From contig JBFZCW010000374.1 in the NCBI GenBank assembly GCA_041307765.1, positions 1 through 7,199 of the forward strand: a stretch of 7,199 bases of DNA. Direction: 5' to 3'. Made by a program: the position numbers and the translations under genes. The notes below the pieces were generated by a model. That model was not told the DNA's origin, made no database searches, and saw only the letters and a list, made by a program, of their open reading frames with translations. This stretch comes from DYRB01 sp041307765. GTDB lineage: Bacteria; Pseudomonadota; Gammaproteobacteria; Chromatiales; Chromatiaceae. Positions 1-5,635 of this stretch are shown piece by piece. Position 1 is the stretch's first letter; every line of letters starts with the position of its first letter.

Positions 1-1170
1 AAGCGCGCGGCCAAGACCCTCGAAGCGGTCTACAGCGTGCCCTACCAGGCGCACGCCTGCATGGAGCCGATGAACGCCACCGCCGACGTGCGCGCCGATG
101 GCTGTGATGTCTACGTGCCGACCCAGGGCCAGACCGGCGCCCAGGATGTGGCGATGAAGCTCACCGGTCTGCCCCGGGAGCGGGTCAAGGTGCACACCAC
201 CTACCTGGGCGGCGGTTTCGGTCGCCGGGGCGATTCGGATTTCGTGGTGGAAGCGGTGGAATGCGCCAAGGCGGTGGGCAAACCGGTGAAGGTGATCTGG
301 ACCCGGGAGGACGACTTGCTCTACGACAAGTTCCGCCCCGCCACCTACAACCGGATGCGGGGCGGCGTGGACGAGGAAGGCAGGATCGTCGCCTGGGAGC
401 ACCGCATCGCCGGCGCCTCCATCCGAGGTCAGCAGCAACGCGGCCGGGTCACAGGCGCAAGCGACGGGTCGAACACCGAAGGGGCGAAAAACATCCCCTA
501 CGCCATCGAGAACCTGTTCGTCAGCTTCGCCATGGTCAACCCCGGCATCCCAGTCGGCTACTGGCGCTCGGTGGGCAGCTCGCAGAATGCCTACATCACC
601 GAGTGCTTCTTCGACGAGCTGGCCGCGCTGGCAGGCAAGGACCCATTGCAGGCCAGACTGGAGCTGATGGAGGGCCACCCGCGGCATGCCGGGGTATTGA
701 GGCTCGCCGCGGATAAGGCCGGCTATGGCCAGCCCCTGCCGGCCGGACATGCCCATGGCATCGCGGTGGCCGAGTCCTTCGGCAGCTTCGTCGCGCAGGT
801 CGCTGAGGTCTCCATCGAGCGGGGCCGGGTACGGGTGCATCGCATCACCTGCGCGGTGGATTGCGGCATGGTCGTCAATCCCGACTCCATCCGAGCCCAG
901 ATGGAGGGTGCCATCGCCTTCGGCCTGACCGCGGCCCTGAAGAGCGAGATCACCATCCAGGACGGTCATCCCGTGCAGCGGAATTTCGACGACTTTGCAC
1001 TGTTGCGCATCGACGAGATGCCGGAGGTGGACGTGCACATCGTGCGGAGTCGGGAACACCCCGGCGGCATCGGCGAGCCGGGCGTGCCGCCGGCCGCCCC
1101 GGCGGTGGCCAACGCGGTGTTCGTGCTGACCGGAAAGCCGGTACGGTCCATCCCCATCCGCCTGGCTTGA
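1..1170 (+). CDS. IorB-like molybdopterin-binding oxidoreductase subunit (xanthine dehydrogenase family), 3' part only
   Basis: Frame 1 is open from the first base to the TGA at 1168-1170 and gives 389 residues. The real start is upstream, so the GTG at 37 is not a start. These are the C-terminal molybdopterin-cytosine-dinucleotide-binding domains of a molybdenum hydroxylase; family members are usually 700-760 residues, so about half is missing. Visible motifs, numbered from base 1: MEPMNATA at about 21-28; GGGFGRR at 70-76, a cofactor-binding loop; GYWRSVGSS at 186-194, followed by an N-x-Y-x-x-E-x-F-x-D-E-L segment; DCGMVVNPD near 285; and GIGEPG, whose E359 matches the catalytic base that activates water in this family. 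Such enzymes hydroxylate aldehydes or N-heterocycles and pass electrons to a small 2Fe-2S subunit (IorA type), which would lie outside the window. The set of motifs resembles isoquinoline 1-oxidoreductase beta more than CoxL or XdhB. The substrate cannot be told. Any Tat signal would be in the missing part. Confidence 0.9.
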   Translation, partial: KRAAKTLEAVYSVPYQAHACMEPMNATADVRADGCDVYVPTQGQTGAQDVAMKLTGLPRERVKVHTTYLGGGFGRRGDSDFVVEAVECAKAVGKPVKVIWTREDDLLYDKFRPATYNRMRGGVDEEGRIVAWEHRIAGASIRGQQQRGRVTGASDGSNTEGAKNIPYAIENLFVSFAMVNPGIPVGYWRSVGSSQNAYITECFFDELAALAGKDPLQARLELMEGHPRHAGVLRLAADKAGYGQPLPAGHAHGIAVAESFGSFVAQVAEVSIERGRVRVHRITCAVDCGMVVNPDSIRAQMEGAIAFGLTAALKSEITIQDGHPVQRNFDDFALLRIDEMPEVDVHIVRSREHPGGIGEPGVPPAAPAVANAVFVLTGKPVRSIPIRLA

Positions 1171-1172
1171 AC

Positions 1173-1217
1173 AGCCTGCGCGGGGGCAACGGGGGCAATG
1201 GGAACCTTGGGCAGGCT
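1173..1217 (+). repeat. 7-bp inverted repeat enclosing four G-tracts and a tandem 9-mer
   Basis: AGCCTGC at 1173-1179 is matched by GCAGGCT at 1211-1217. Between them CGGGGGCAA occurs twice back to back (1181-1189 and 1190-1198). G runs at 1182-1186, 1191-1195, 1200-1202 and 1209-1211 are separated by 4, 4 and 6 bases, which fits the usual G-quadruplex pattern on the plus strand. The last G is shared with the inverted repeat, so the full stem and the quadruplex would compete. The element begins 3 bases after the stop codon of the molybdenum hydroxylase gene, so it would lie in the 3' untranslated RNA. The pattern is seen directly; folding and function are inferred. Confidence 0.45.
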
Positions 1218-1309
1218 TGGCACGGTGTCTTTCGCCCGGACGGGACACCATACCTTCAATCCCGTTGGCTGGGGACTGGTGCGGGCTTAGTCGAAACCTG
1301 CTGTTGCCC

Positions 1310-1329
1310 GGTGGGGGTGCGCCCCCACC
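1310..1329. terminator. Perfect hairpin between convergent genes, possible bidirectional terminator
   Basis: GGTGGGGG (1310-1317) pairs perfectly with CCCCCACC (1322-1329) around the four-base loop TGCG. This is an 8-bp stem with seven G-C pairs. It starts one base beyond the stop codon of the minus-strand gene (1333-1331) and lies about 140 bp after the plus-strand stop. Neither side carries a run of T, so it is not a classical intrinsic terminator. Its place between two convergent genes still makes transcript ending or 3'-end protection the most likely role. Confidence 0.5.
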
Positions 1330-1330
1330 C

Positions 1331-3229
1331 TCAGATTCCATCCCGCGCAGGTATGAAGATCCGCTCCATGCCGGCTTGGATCTGCCCGGCCGTTGCATCG
1401 ATGATTGCCGCGTTTCGTGCCTTGAGGGCCGTGGCCAGGGCAGGCCTCTGCTCCTCCAGGGCTTGGAGGATCTCCCCGCGCATCTCCTCGCGCAGACGCA
1501 CCTCATCGATCTCCACCATGGCCTTGTCCACGGCGAGCCAGGCCGCCGCCCCGGCCACGATGCCGCAGATCGCCGCGGCGGGTCCGCCGGGCGAGCACAG
1601 GGCGGCCCCGCCGGCGGCAGACAGCAGGATCGAGCCGCCCTTCTTGGCCGCGACCTTGCCCGCCAGACCCGCCGCGGCTTGAAAGCCCTTCTTCGCGGTG
1701 AGCTTGGCGGCTACCGCGGCACCGGTCTGCTTTGCCAGCATCTTGGTGGCCACGGCCGCCGCTGCCCCTCCGCCCGCGGCGGTGGCCGCGCGCAGCCCGT
1801 CCCGCTCCAAATCACCCAGGGCGGAGAGGCCCAGAACTGCTGTGCCGAGGGATGCCAAGTCCAGCCCGGCGAAGGCGCAAGGTGCGCTGGCGACCCGGGC
1901 CCCGGCCTCCTGGTCCAGACGCTCTGCCGCGTCCGTCAGGGTGCGGGTGGATTCACGTTGAATGGCGGCATCCAATCCCTCCAACTGCTCGGCAAATCGG
2001 GTATCCAGGAACAGATGCCGCTCCAGTTGCTCCCCCATCAGATCGAGAAAGCCGCCGGTCGCCAAGGCGGCTAGGCGCTCGTACTCGCCGATCACGGTGA
2101 AGTACCAGTCGAGATACGCGTCGACGCCGGGTGCGATACGCGCGAACAGGGAGTCCAACTCGGTGTCGATGCGTTTGGCTGCCGACTCCGTGGCCCGGAG
2201 CCGTGCCCGATCCAGGTCGTCGCTCAAGGCGGTGAGCAGGGCCGCTCGGGCCTCCGGGTCGGGCCGGCAGGGATCGATCCAGTCCACCGCCTGGCGGGCC
2301 TCCGCTGCCAGACGCGCGGGATCGAGGTTGGCGAGCCGTGCGGTGGCGTAGAGGTAGGGAATGGCCAAGATCAAGATGGTGTAGACGAAGGCCCGGGTGA
2401 AGGTGCCCTCAGACTCTCTGGGTGAAGCGCGCTGCTCCACCAGGGCGATGATCCCGAGCTGCATCCGGGTGAACAGATAGGCCAGGGCCCCCGCGTGGAC
2501 CAGGACCAGACCCCAGGTCGCGATCCGCAGCCCCCGGTCCGGCAGGCTCGGGATGGCAAGCTGGGCCGCGTGCCGGGTCACGGCCTCCGCAGCGGCAAGT
2601 GCCCCCAGGGCCCAACCGGCGGGGGGGCAGACGGCGGCCAGCCCCTCGGCGCGGAAGGCATCCTCCGCGACCTGGTGCCAGGGGAGGGCGCGGGTGTCGG
2701 GCGTGCCGGCGAGGAAGAAGTCGATGGCCACGAAGGCCAGGGTCAGGAGGCCCAGGTTGATCCCGAGCAGGGGCCAGCGGCGGGCGATGAGGCCTAGGCG
2801 CTGGTGCTGGACCTGACCCCGCAGGCCGCGCCTTACCGGCTCCACCAACAGGGACAACACGAGGACGTCCAACGCCAGGACAGCCCAGTGCTCGGCCGTC
2901 AGGCGTGCGGCCAGGACCAGGAGCAGAAGTGCGAGCGCCAGTGCGACGACGACCTGGACCACGCGTGTCAGGGTTCCCGCCCAGAGCCAGCGCCGAAGGC
3001 CGCTGTCCGTCCGGGTCAGGTGCTCCAGGAGCATCCGCCGCTCGAACAGGGTCACCTCGTTGCGGTAGATCCAGATGGGCCAAGCGATCAGTGCGGCAAG
3101 TACGAACAGGCCCCAGCAGGCGACGTGGTTCAGGGGGAGGGCGAAGACGAACAGCGCGCTGGCCCCCAGGGCCTGGAGGAACAGGCGGGGGAAGGTTGCC
3201 GTCTGGCGCCCCGGCGTGTCGGGCTGCAT
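1331..3229 (-). CDS. Large membrane protein of unknown function with a Gly/Ala-rich C-terminal hydrophobic domain
   Basis: A 632-residue protein that I cannot assign to a named family. Hydrophobic stretches at about 14-33, 36-54, 85-107, 114-131, 153-173, 237-256 and 279-299 suggest seven membrane spans. Residues 300-450 are charged and probably helical (possible coiled coil), with a conserved-looking aromatic patch at 371-383 (YLDWYFTVIGEY). Residues 455-570 are rich in Ala and Gly and include three Lys-bearing repeats (KMLAK at 496, KLTAKKG at 509, KVAAKKG at 525) and a GxxxG at 556-560. A charged amphipathic helix follows (571-620, beginning VDKAMVEIDE). I see no nucleotide-binding or protease motif. 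ATG at 3229 is the first ATG in an open frame that extends back into the preceding gene. The nearest Shine-Dalgarno-like AAGGA (3250-3246) is 16 bases away, which is too far to be convincing, so the start is moderately sure. It lies 124 bp downstream of the trkA-like gene on the same strand and may be co-transcribed. A channel, a pore-forming protein or a stress-related membrane protein are all possible; none is shown. Confidence 0.85.
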   Translation of the reverse strand: MQPDTPGRQTATFPRLFLQALGASALFVFALPLNHVACWGLFVLAALIAWPIWIYRNEVTLFERRMLLEHLTRTDSGLRRWLWAGTLTRVVQVVVALALALLLLVLAARLTAEHWAVLALDVLVLSLLVEPVRRGLRGQVQHQRLGLIARRWPLLGINLGLLTLAFVAIDFFLAGTPDTRALPWHQVAEDAFRAEGLAAVCPPAGWALGALAAAEAVTRHAAQLAIPSLPDRGLRIATWGLVLVHAGALAYLFTRMQLGIIALVEQRASPRESEGTFTRAFVYTILILAIPYLYATARLANLDPARLAAEARQAVDWIDPCRPDPEARAALLTALSDDLDRARLRATESAAKRIDTELDSLFARIAPGVDAYLDWYFTVIGEYERLAALATGGFLDLMGEQLERHLFLDTRFAEQLEGLDAAIQRESTRTLTDAAERLDQEAGARVASAPCAFAGLDLASLGTAVLGLSALGDLERDGLRAATAAGGGAAAAVATKMLAKQTGAAVAAKLTAKKGFQAAAGLAGKVAAKKGGSILLSAAGGAALCSPGGPAAAICGIVAGAAAWLAVDKAMVEIDEVRLREEMRGEILQALEEQRPALATALKARNAAIIDATAGQIQAGMERIFIPARDGI

Positions 3230-3353
3230 GGGTATCGCGCCCGGTTCCTTCAGGACCGAGGATCCTGCGGCACCGGAAGTCGAGTCCCCGGGCTGGGTCT
3301 GGCTAGTCGATGGGGGCGCCCGACCGCTGATAGGTCCATGCGTCGCTCCAGAC
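3230..3353. other. Gap between trkA-like gene and unknown membrane protein gene
   Basis: A 124-bp spacer between two minus-strand genes. It holds a small imperfect hairpin at about 3242-3259 (CGGT, unpaired T, CC, loop TTCA, GG, ACCG) without a T run. The frame of the downstream gene stays open through the whole gap but shows no ATG, GTG or TTG there. No separate gene or clear promoter is seen. Confidence 0.5.
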
Positions 3354-3998
3354 TCATCCGAACCGTTCCCGCAGAACCTTGAGGGCGCTGGCGCGGGTGA
3401 AGACTACAACCTCATCGTCCGGCTTGAGCCGGGTGTCTGGCTCGGCGAAGAGGAAATCGTTGCCGTTGCGGTAGATGCAGACGGCTCGTGCCGCGCTTGG
3501 CAGGGCCAGATCGGCGATGGGGACCGCCTGTCCCTCACTGACCCGGAACGAGAAGATGCGTGCTTCGCCGCGCAGAATGTCCGAGATCTCGATAATGTTC
3601 TGGCCCTCGGCCATGTCCGCCAGGTAGCGGCCTACCGTATGCATGGGCACCAGCGAGTTGGCGAGGCCGAGCTCTCCGCAGATGTGCTCCAACTCGGGGT
3701 CTTCGATCTTGGTCACCACCCGGGCGTAGCCCAGGGAGCGGGCTACCAGGCTGGCGATGATGTTGGCCTGGTCGTCGTGGGTGAGACAAAACAGCAGGTC
3801 CGTTGCCTCGGGGTCGGCCTCCCGAAGGATGGCCGGGCGGGTGCCGTCGCCGTGGAGGAAGCCCACATCCAGCTCTTCTTGGAGCGCGTCGATCACCGCC
3901 CGGTCGCGCTCGATGACGACGACCTCGTGCCCGCGCTCCGCGAGCATGCGGCCGGTGAGGACAGCCAGGGTACCGCTGCCGACGAAGACGAAACGCAT
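3354..3998 (-). CDS. trkA: TrkA-family K+ transport regulatory subunit, half-length (one RCK unit)
   Basis: This is the 214-residue cytosolic regulatory subunit expected to bind NAD(H) or ATP and gate the adjacent TrkH pore. The N-terminal Rossmann fold (about 1-130) shows the glycine loop G7-S-G9-T-L-A12, acidic E30 at the end of strand 2 for ribose binding, the HGDGT turn at 49-53 and LTHDD at 72-76. The C-terminal RCK_C/TrkA_C domain covers about 135-214 (IIEISDIL... to VVVFTRASAL). E. coli TrkA has two such units in about 458 residues. This protein has one, like KtrA and other single-unit TrkA proteins, so a homo-oligomeric ring is expected. ATG at 3998 is preceded by AGGGAG with 7-base spacing. 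The start lies 11 bp after the trkH stop, which supports translational coupling and a shared operon. The call is firm on domains; the ligand is inferred from the family. Confidence 0.93.
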   Translation of the reverse strand: MRFVFVGSGTLAVLTGRMLAERGHEVVVIERDRAVIDALQEELDVGFLHGDGTRPAILREADPEATDLLFCLTHDDQANIIASLVARSLGYARVVTKIEDPELEHICGELGLANSLVPMHTVGRYLADMAEGQNIIEISDILRGEARIFSFRVSEGQAVPIADLALPSAARAVCIYRNGNDFLFAEPDTRLKPDDEVVVFTRASALKVLRERFG

Positions 3999-4005
3999 GG
4001 TTGGA

Positions 4006-4011
4006 CTCCCT
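4006..4011 (-). promoter_or_regulatory. Ribosome binding site of trkA overlapping the trkH stop codon
   Basis: On the minus strand AGGGAG (4011-4006) lies 7 bases before the ATG at 3998 and shares two bases with the TAG stop of trkH (4012-4010). It is a good Shine-Dalgarno match. Its position means ribosomes finishing trkH sit on the trkA start signal, which fits coupled, balanced production of pore and regulator. Confidence 0.75.
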
Positions 4012-5446
4012 AGGTCCGCTTGTACCAGGTGCCAGGATACAGGAGTACCAGCAGGGCGAGGATCTCCACCCGGCCCAGCAGCATATCCAGGCTAAGCAGG
4101 AGCTTGAGCCCGTCGTCCAGGTCCGGACCGGTGATGCCGACCGATAGGCCCACGGTTCCCATGGCGGAGCAGATCTCGAACAGGGCGTCCAGCGGTGGGT
4201 ACCCGAGGACCAGGAAGGGCAGCCAGGACATCAAGATCACCAGAGGGTAGAGCAGGAGCAGAAGGAGCGCGTGCTCGATCTGGGGCGCCTCCAGTGTCCG
4301 GCCCCCGAGCTCCGGCTGGAGCACACCGTGGCGGGGGATCTGCACGCGCAGGATCGCGAGCTGGATGATCCGGATCATGACCAACACCCGCAGGAGCTTC
4401 ATACCCCCCGCGGTGGAGCCGACCCCGCCGCCAGTGACCATGGACAGGATCATCACCAGCTTGGCCGCGGGATCCAGCCCAGCCAGGTCCAGGGTGGAGT
4501 AGCCGGTGGTGGTCTGGGCGAATACCGCCTGGGCCAGGGCATCGGCCGGCGTCAGGCGGCCGAGCCACCAAAGGAGCAGGGTCACCAGCAGCAGGGCGGC
4601 TCCCAAGGCCCGGAGCTCGGGGTCCACCCAGAGCTGGCTCAGCCCACGGGCATAGGCCCGATGGAACAGGAGCAAGGGCAGGGCACCCGCGCAGGCCACG
4701 ACCCCCAACGCCAGCTGACCCCAGCGGTCGAGCCCCGCCAGGCTGTCCGTGAAACCGGAGAACCCGCCGGTGGAGACGGCGGCCAGGGTGTGGATCACGG
4801 CCTCAAACAGGGGTACGCCCGCAGCCCAGACCAGGGCCAGCCCCAGGACGGTCATGCCAGCGTACACCGCAAGTACCCGCCGGGCGTGCAGTCGGACGCT
4901 TTCGTCGAGGTTCTCCTCGTCGCTCCCCGCATCCCCCAGGCGGCGCATGTCGGCCGGCCGCCCGGCGGCCAAGGCAAGCGACAGCACCACCATCCCGAGT
5001 CCCCCGAACCATTGCATCCAGGCGCGGGTGAACAGGAAGGCGTCTGAGCGGTTCTGCGGGTCAGGCACCATGCTGAGACCCGTGGTGGTGACCCCCGACA
5101 CGGACTCGAACCAGGCATCCAGGGCAGGGAGACCGGCCGCGCCGAGCGGGTAGGTCATGAGGGTCGCGGCAAGGACGAACGCGAGCGCGGAGACGACCAG
5201 TGCCTCGTTCGCCTGGATTGGACGCGCCGGGGCGGGGAGCCGGGCGCAGGCGCCCAGCGCGAGGGAAGGTAGCAGGGCGGCGAGCAGCAGCCGGTGGGCG
5301 AAGGGCCAATCGCCGCTTGCGTAGGCAAACAGGGTTGGCACCGCGATCAGCGGCGCGAGCAGCAGGGCGAGTTGGCTCAGATGGCGGCAGACCACCGTGG
5401 GTCGGACGGGCTGGCGTAGGGCTCTGAGCTTGACGCTGAGGCTCAT
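4010..5446 (-). CDS. trkH: TrkH-family potassium uptake membrane subunit
   Basis: A 478-residue integral membrane protein that forms the K+ pore of a Trk system. It has the four-fold pore-loop plan of the TrkH/KtrB superfamily. Filter-like segments are TTTG at 120-123 (within SGVTTTGLSM), STGG at 225-228, TTTG at 312-315 and MGTVG at 429-433. The segment GVGSTAGGMK at 341-350 matches the glycine-rich gating-loop region typical of TrkH, and the C terminus carries the usual LGRVEILALLVLL (457-469). Length agrees with E. coli TrkH (about 480). The frame stays open upstream to 6175, but that part lies antisense to nrdJ. ATG at 5446 begins a normal TrkH N terminus and has a weak purine run GGGG (5460-5457) 10 bases before it. 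The next gene downstream encodes the matching TrkA-type regulator. Uptake would be driven by ion gradients and gated by TrkA-bound nucleotide, as known for the family. Confidence 0.93.
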   Translation of the reverse strand: MSLSVKLRALRQPVRPTVVCRHLSQLALLLAPLIAVPTLFAYASGDWPFAHRLLLAALLPSLALGACARLPAPARPIQANEALVVSALAFVLAATLMTYPLGAAGLPALDAWFESVSGVTTTGLSMVPDPQNRSDAFLFTRAWMQWFGGLGMVVLSLALAAGRPADMRRLGDAGSDEENLDESVRLHARRVLAVYAGMTVLGLALVWAAGVPLFEAVIHTLAAVSTGGFSGFTDSLAGLDRWGQLALGVVACAGALPLLLFHRAYARGLSQLWVDPELRALGAALLLVTLLLWWLGRLTPADALAQAVFAQTTTGYSTLDLAGLDPAAKLVMILSMVTGGGVGSTAGGMKLLRVLVMIRIIQLAILRVQIPRHGVLQPELGGRTLEAPQIEHALLLLLLYPLVILMSWLPFLVLGYPPLDALFEICSAMGTVGLSVGITGPDLDDGLKLLLSLDMLLGRVEILALLVLLYPGTWYKRT

Positions 5447-5460
5447 GGGTGTTGCGCCCC

Positions 5461-5494
5461 AGTGGCTCGAACGGTCCCGCAAGCCTAAGCCACT
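5461..5494 (-). repeat. 7-bp inverted repeat in the trkH leader
   Basis: AGTGGCT (5461-5467) and AGCCACT (5488-5494) are perfect inverted copies separated by 20 bases. In trkH RNA the stem would end directly before the putative GGGG ribosome-binding run (5460-5457). CACTC (5491-5495), which overlaps one arm, can instead pair with GAGTG (5503-5507), so two exclusive stems can be drawn. It could also be a protein-binding dyad in DNA. The repeat is certain; a regulatory role is not. Confidence 0.4.
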
Positions 5495-5545
5495 CAAAGC
5501 GCGAGTGTAAACATTGTCTGGGCGGCCGTGCGCCAGTGCCTTGCC

Positions 5546-5601
5546 GGGACGGTCCTGGAGCCGCCTGACAACCGCTTGCCCAGGGTCTCCAGGATCGTTC
5601 C
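5546..5601 (+). repeat. 15-bp stem-loop upstream of nrdJ
   Basis: GGGACGGTCCTGGAG (5546-5560) pairs along its full length with CTCCAGGATCGTTCC (5587-5601), leaving a 26-base loop. Eight pairs next to the loop (TCCTGGAG with CTCCAGGA) are perfect. The outer part contains two G-T pairs (5552 with 5595, 5548 with 5599). These are G-U wobbles in plus-strand RNA but C-A mismatches in minus-strand RNA, which favours a structure in the nrdJ-sense transcript if it is transcribed at all. No T run follows. It ends 34 bases before the nrdJ ATG. Attenuator, mRNA stabiliser or DNA operator are all possible. Confidence 0.5.
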
Positions 5602-5635
5602 CGCGGCTCGGTCCCGGCGCGCTACTATCAACACC

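Larger units (their letters stand above)
1171..1330. other. Convergent intergenic region
   Basis: This 160-bp gap lies between two convergent genes. The left half holds a cluster of G-tracts inside an inverted repeat. The right end holds a perfect hairpin directly next to the stop codon of the minus-strand gene. I see no credible small gene, RNA gene or promoter in it. Confidence 0.7.
5447..5635. promoter_or_regulatory. Divergent promoter region between trkH and nrdJ
   Basis: A 189-bp region between two genes read in opposite directions, so it should hold both promoters. For trkH, the minus strand has a -10-like TACACT (5509-5504) without a convincing -35. For nrdJ, the plus strand has a -10-like TACTAT (5623-5628), again without a clear -35. 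Two inverted repeats are listed separately. I looked for NrdR boxes and for a cobalamin riboswitch core and found neither. The promoter function of the region is inferred from gene order; the individual boxes are weak. Confidence 0.5.

Noticed and set aside
261..716. 151-codon open frame inside the molybdenum hydroxylase gene
   Set aside because: It is a same-strand, different-frame overlap, Arg/Gly/Pro-rich, without domain resemblance; frame 1 carries all the conserved motifs.
1217..2074. 285-codon open frame on the plus strand
   Set aside because: It is antisense to the unknown membrane protein and crosses the hairpin between convergent genes; its translation is low-complexity Gly/Arg/Ala/Gln-rich.
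3075..4013. 312-codon open frame on the plus strand
   Set aside because: It overlaps trkA-like coding sequence in antisense and has no recognisable domain; it is a compositional shadow.
5447..5635. Cobalamin riboswitch upstream of nrdJ
   Set aside because: A sequence loosely like the B12 box (GGAGACCCTGGGC) occurs, but on the strand opposite to nrdJ. The conserved core elements expected on either side of a true riboswitch are absent.
5447..5635. NrdR repressor boxes
   Set aside because: No pair of AT-rich 16-base palindromes resembling the NrdR consensus is present; the region is too GC-rich.
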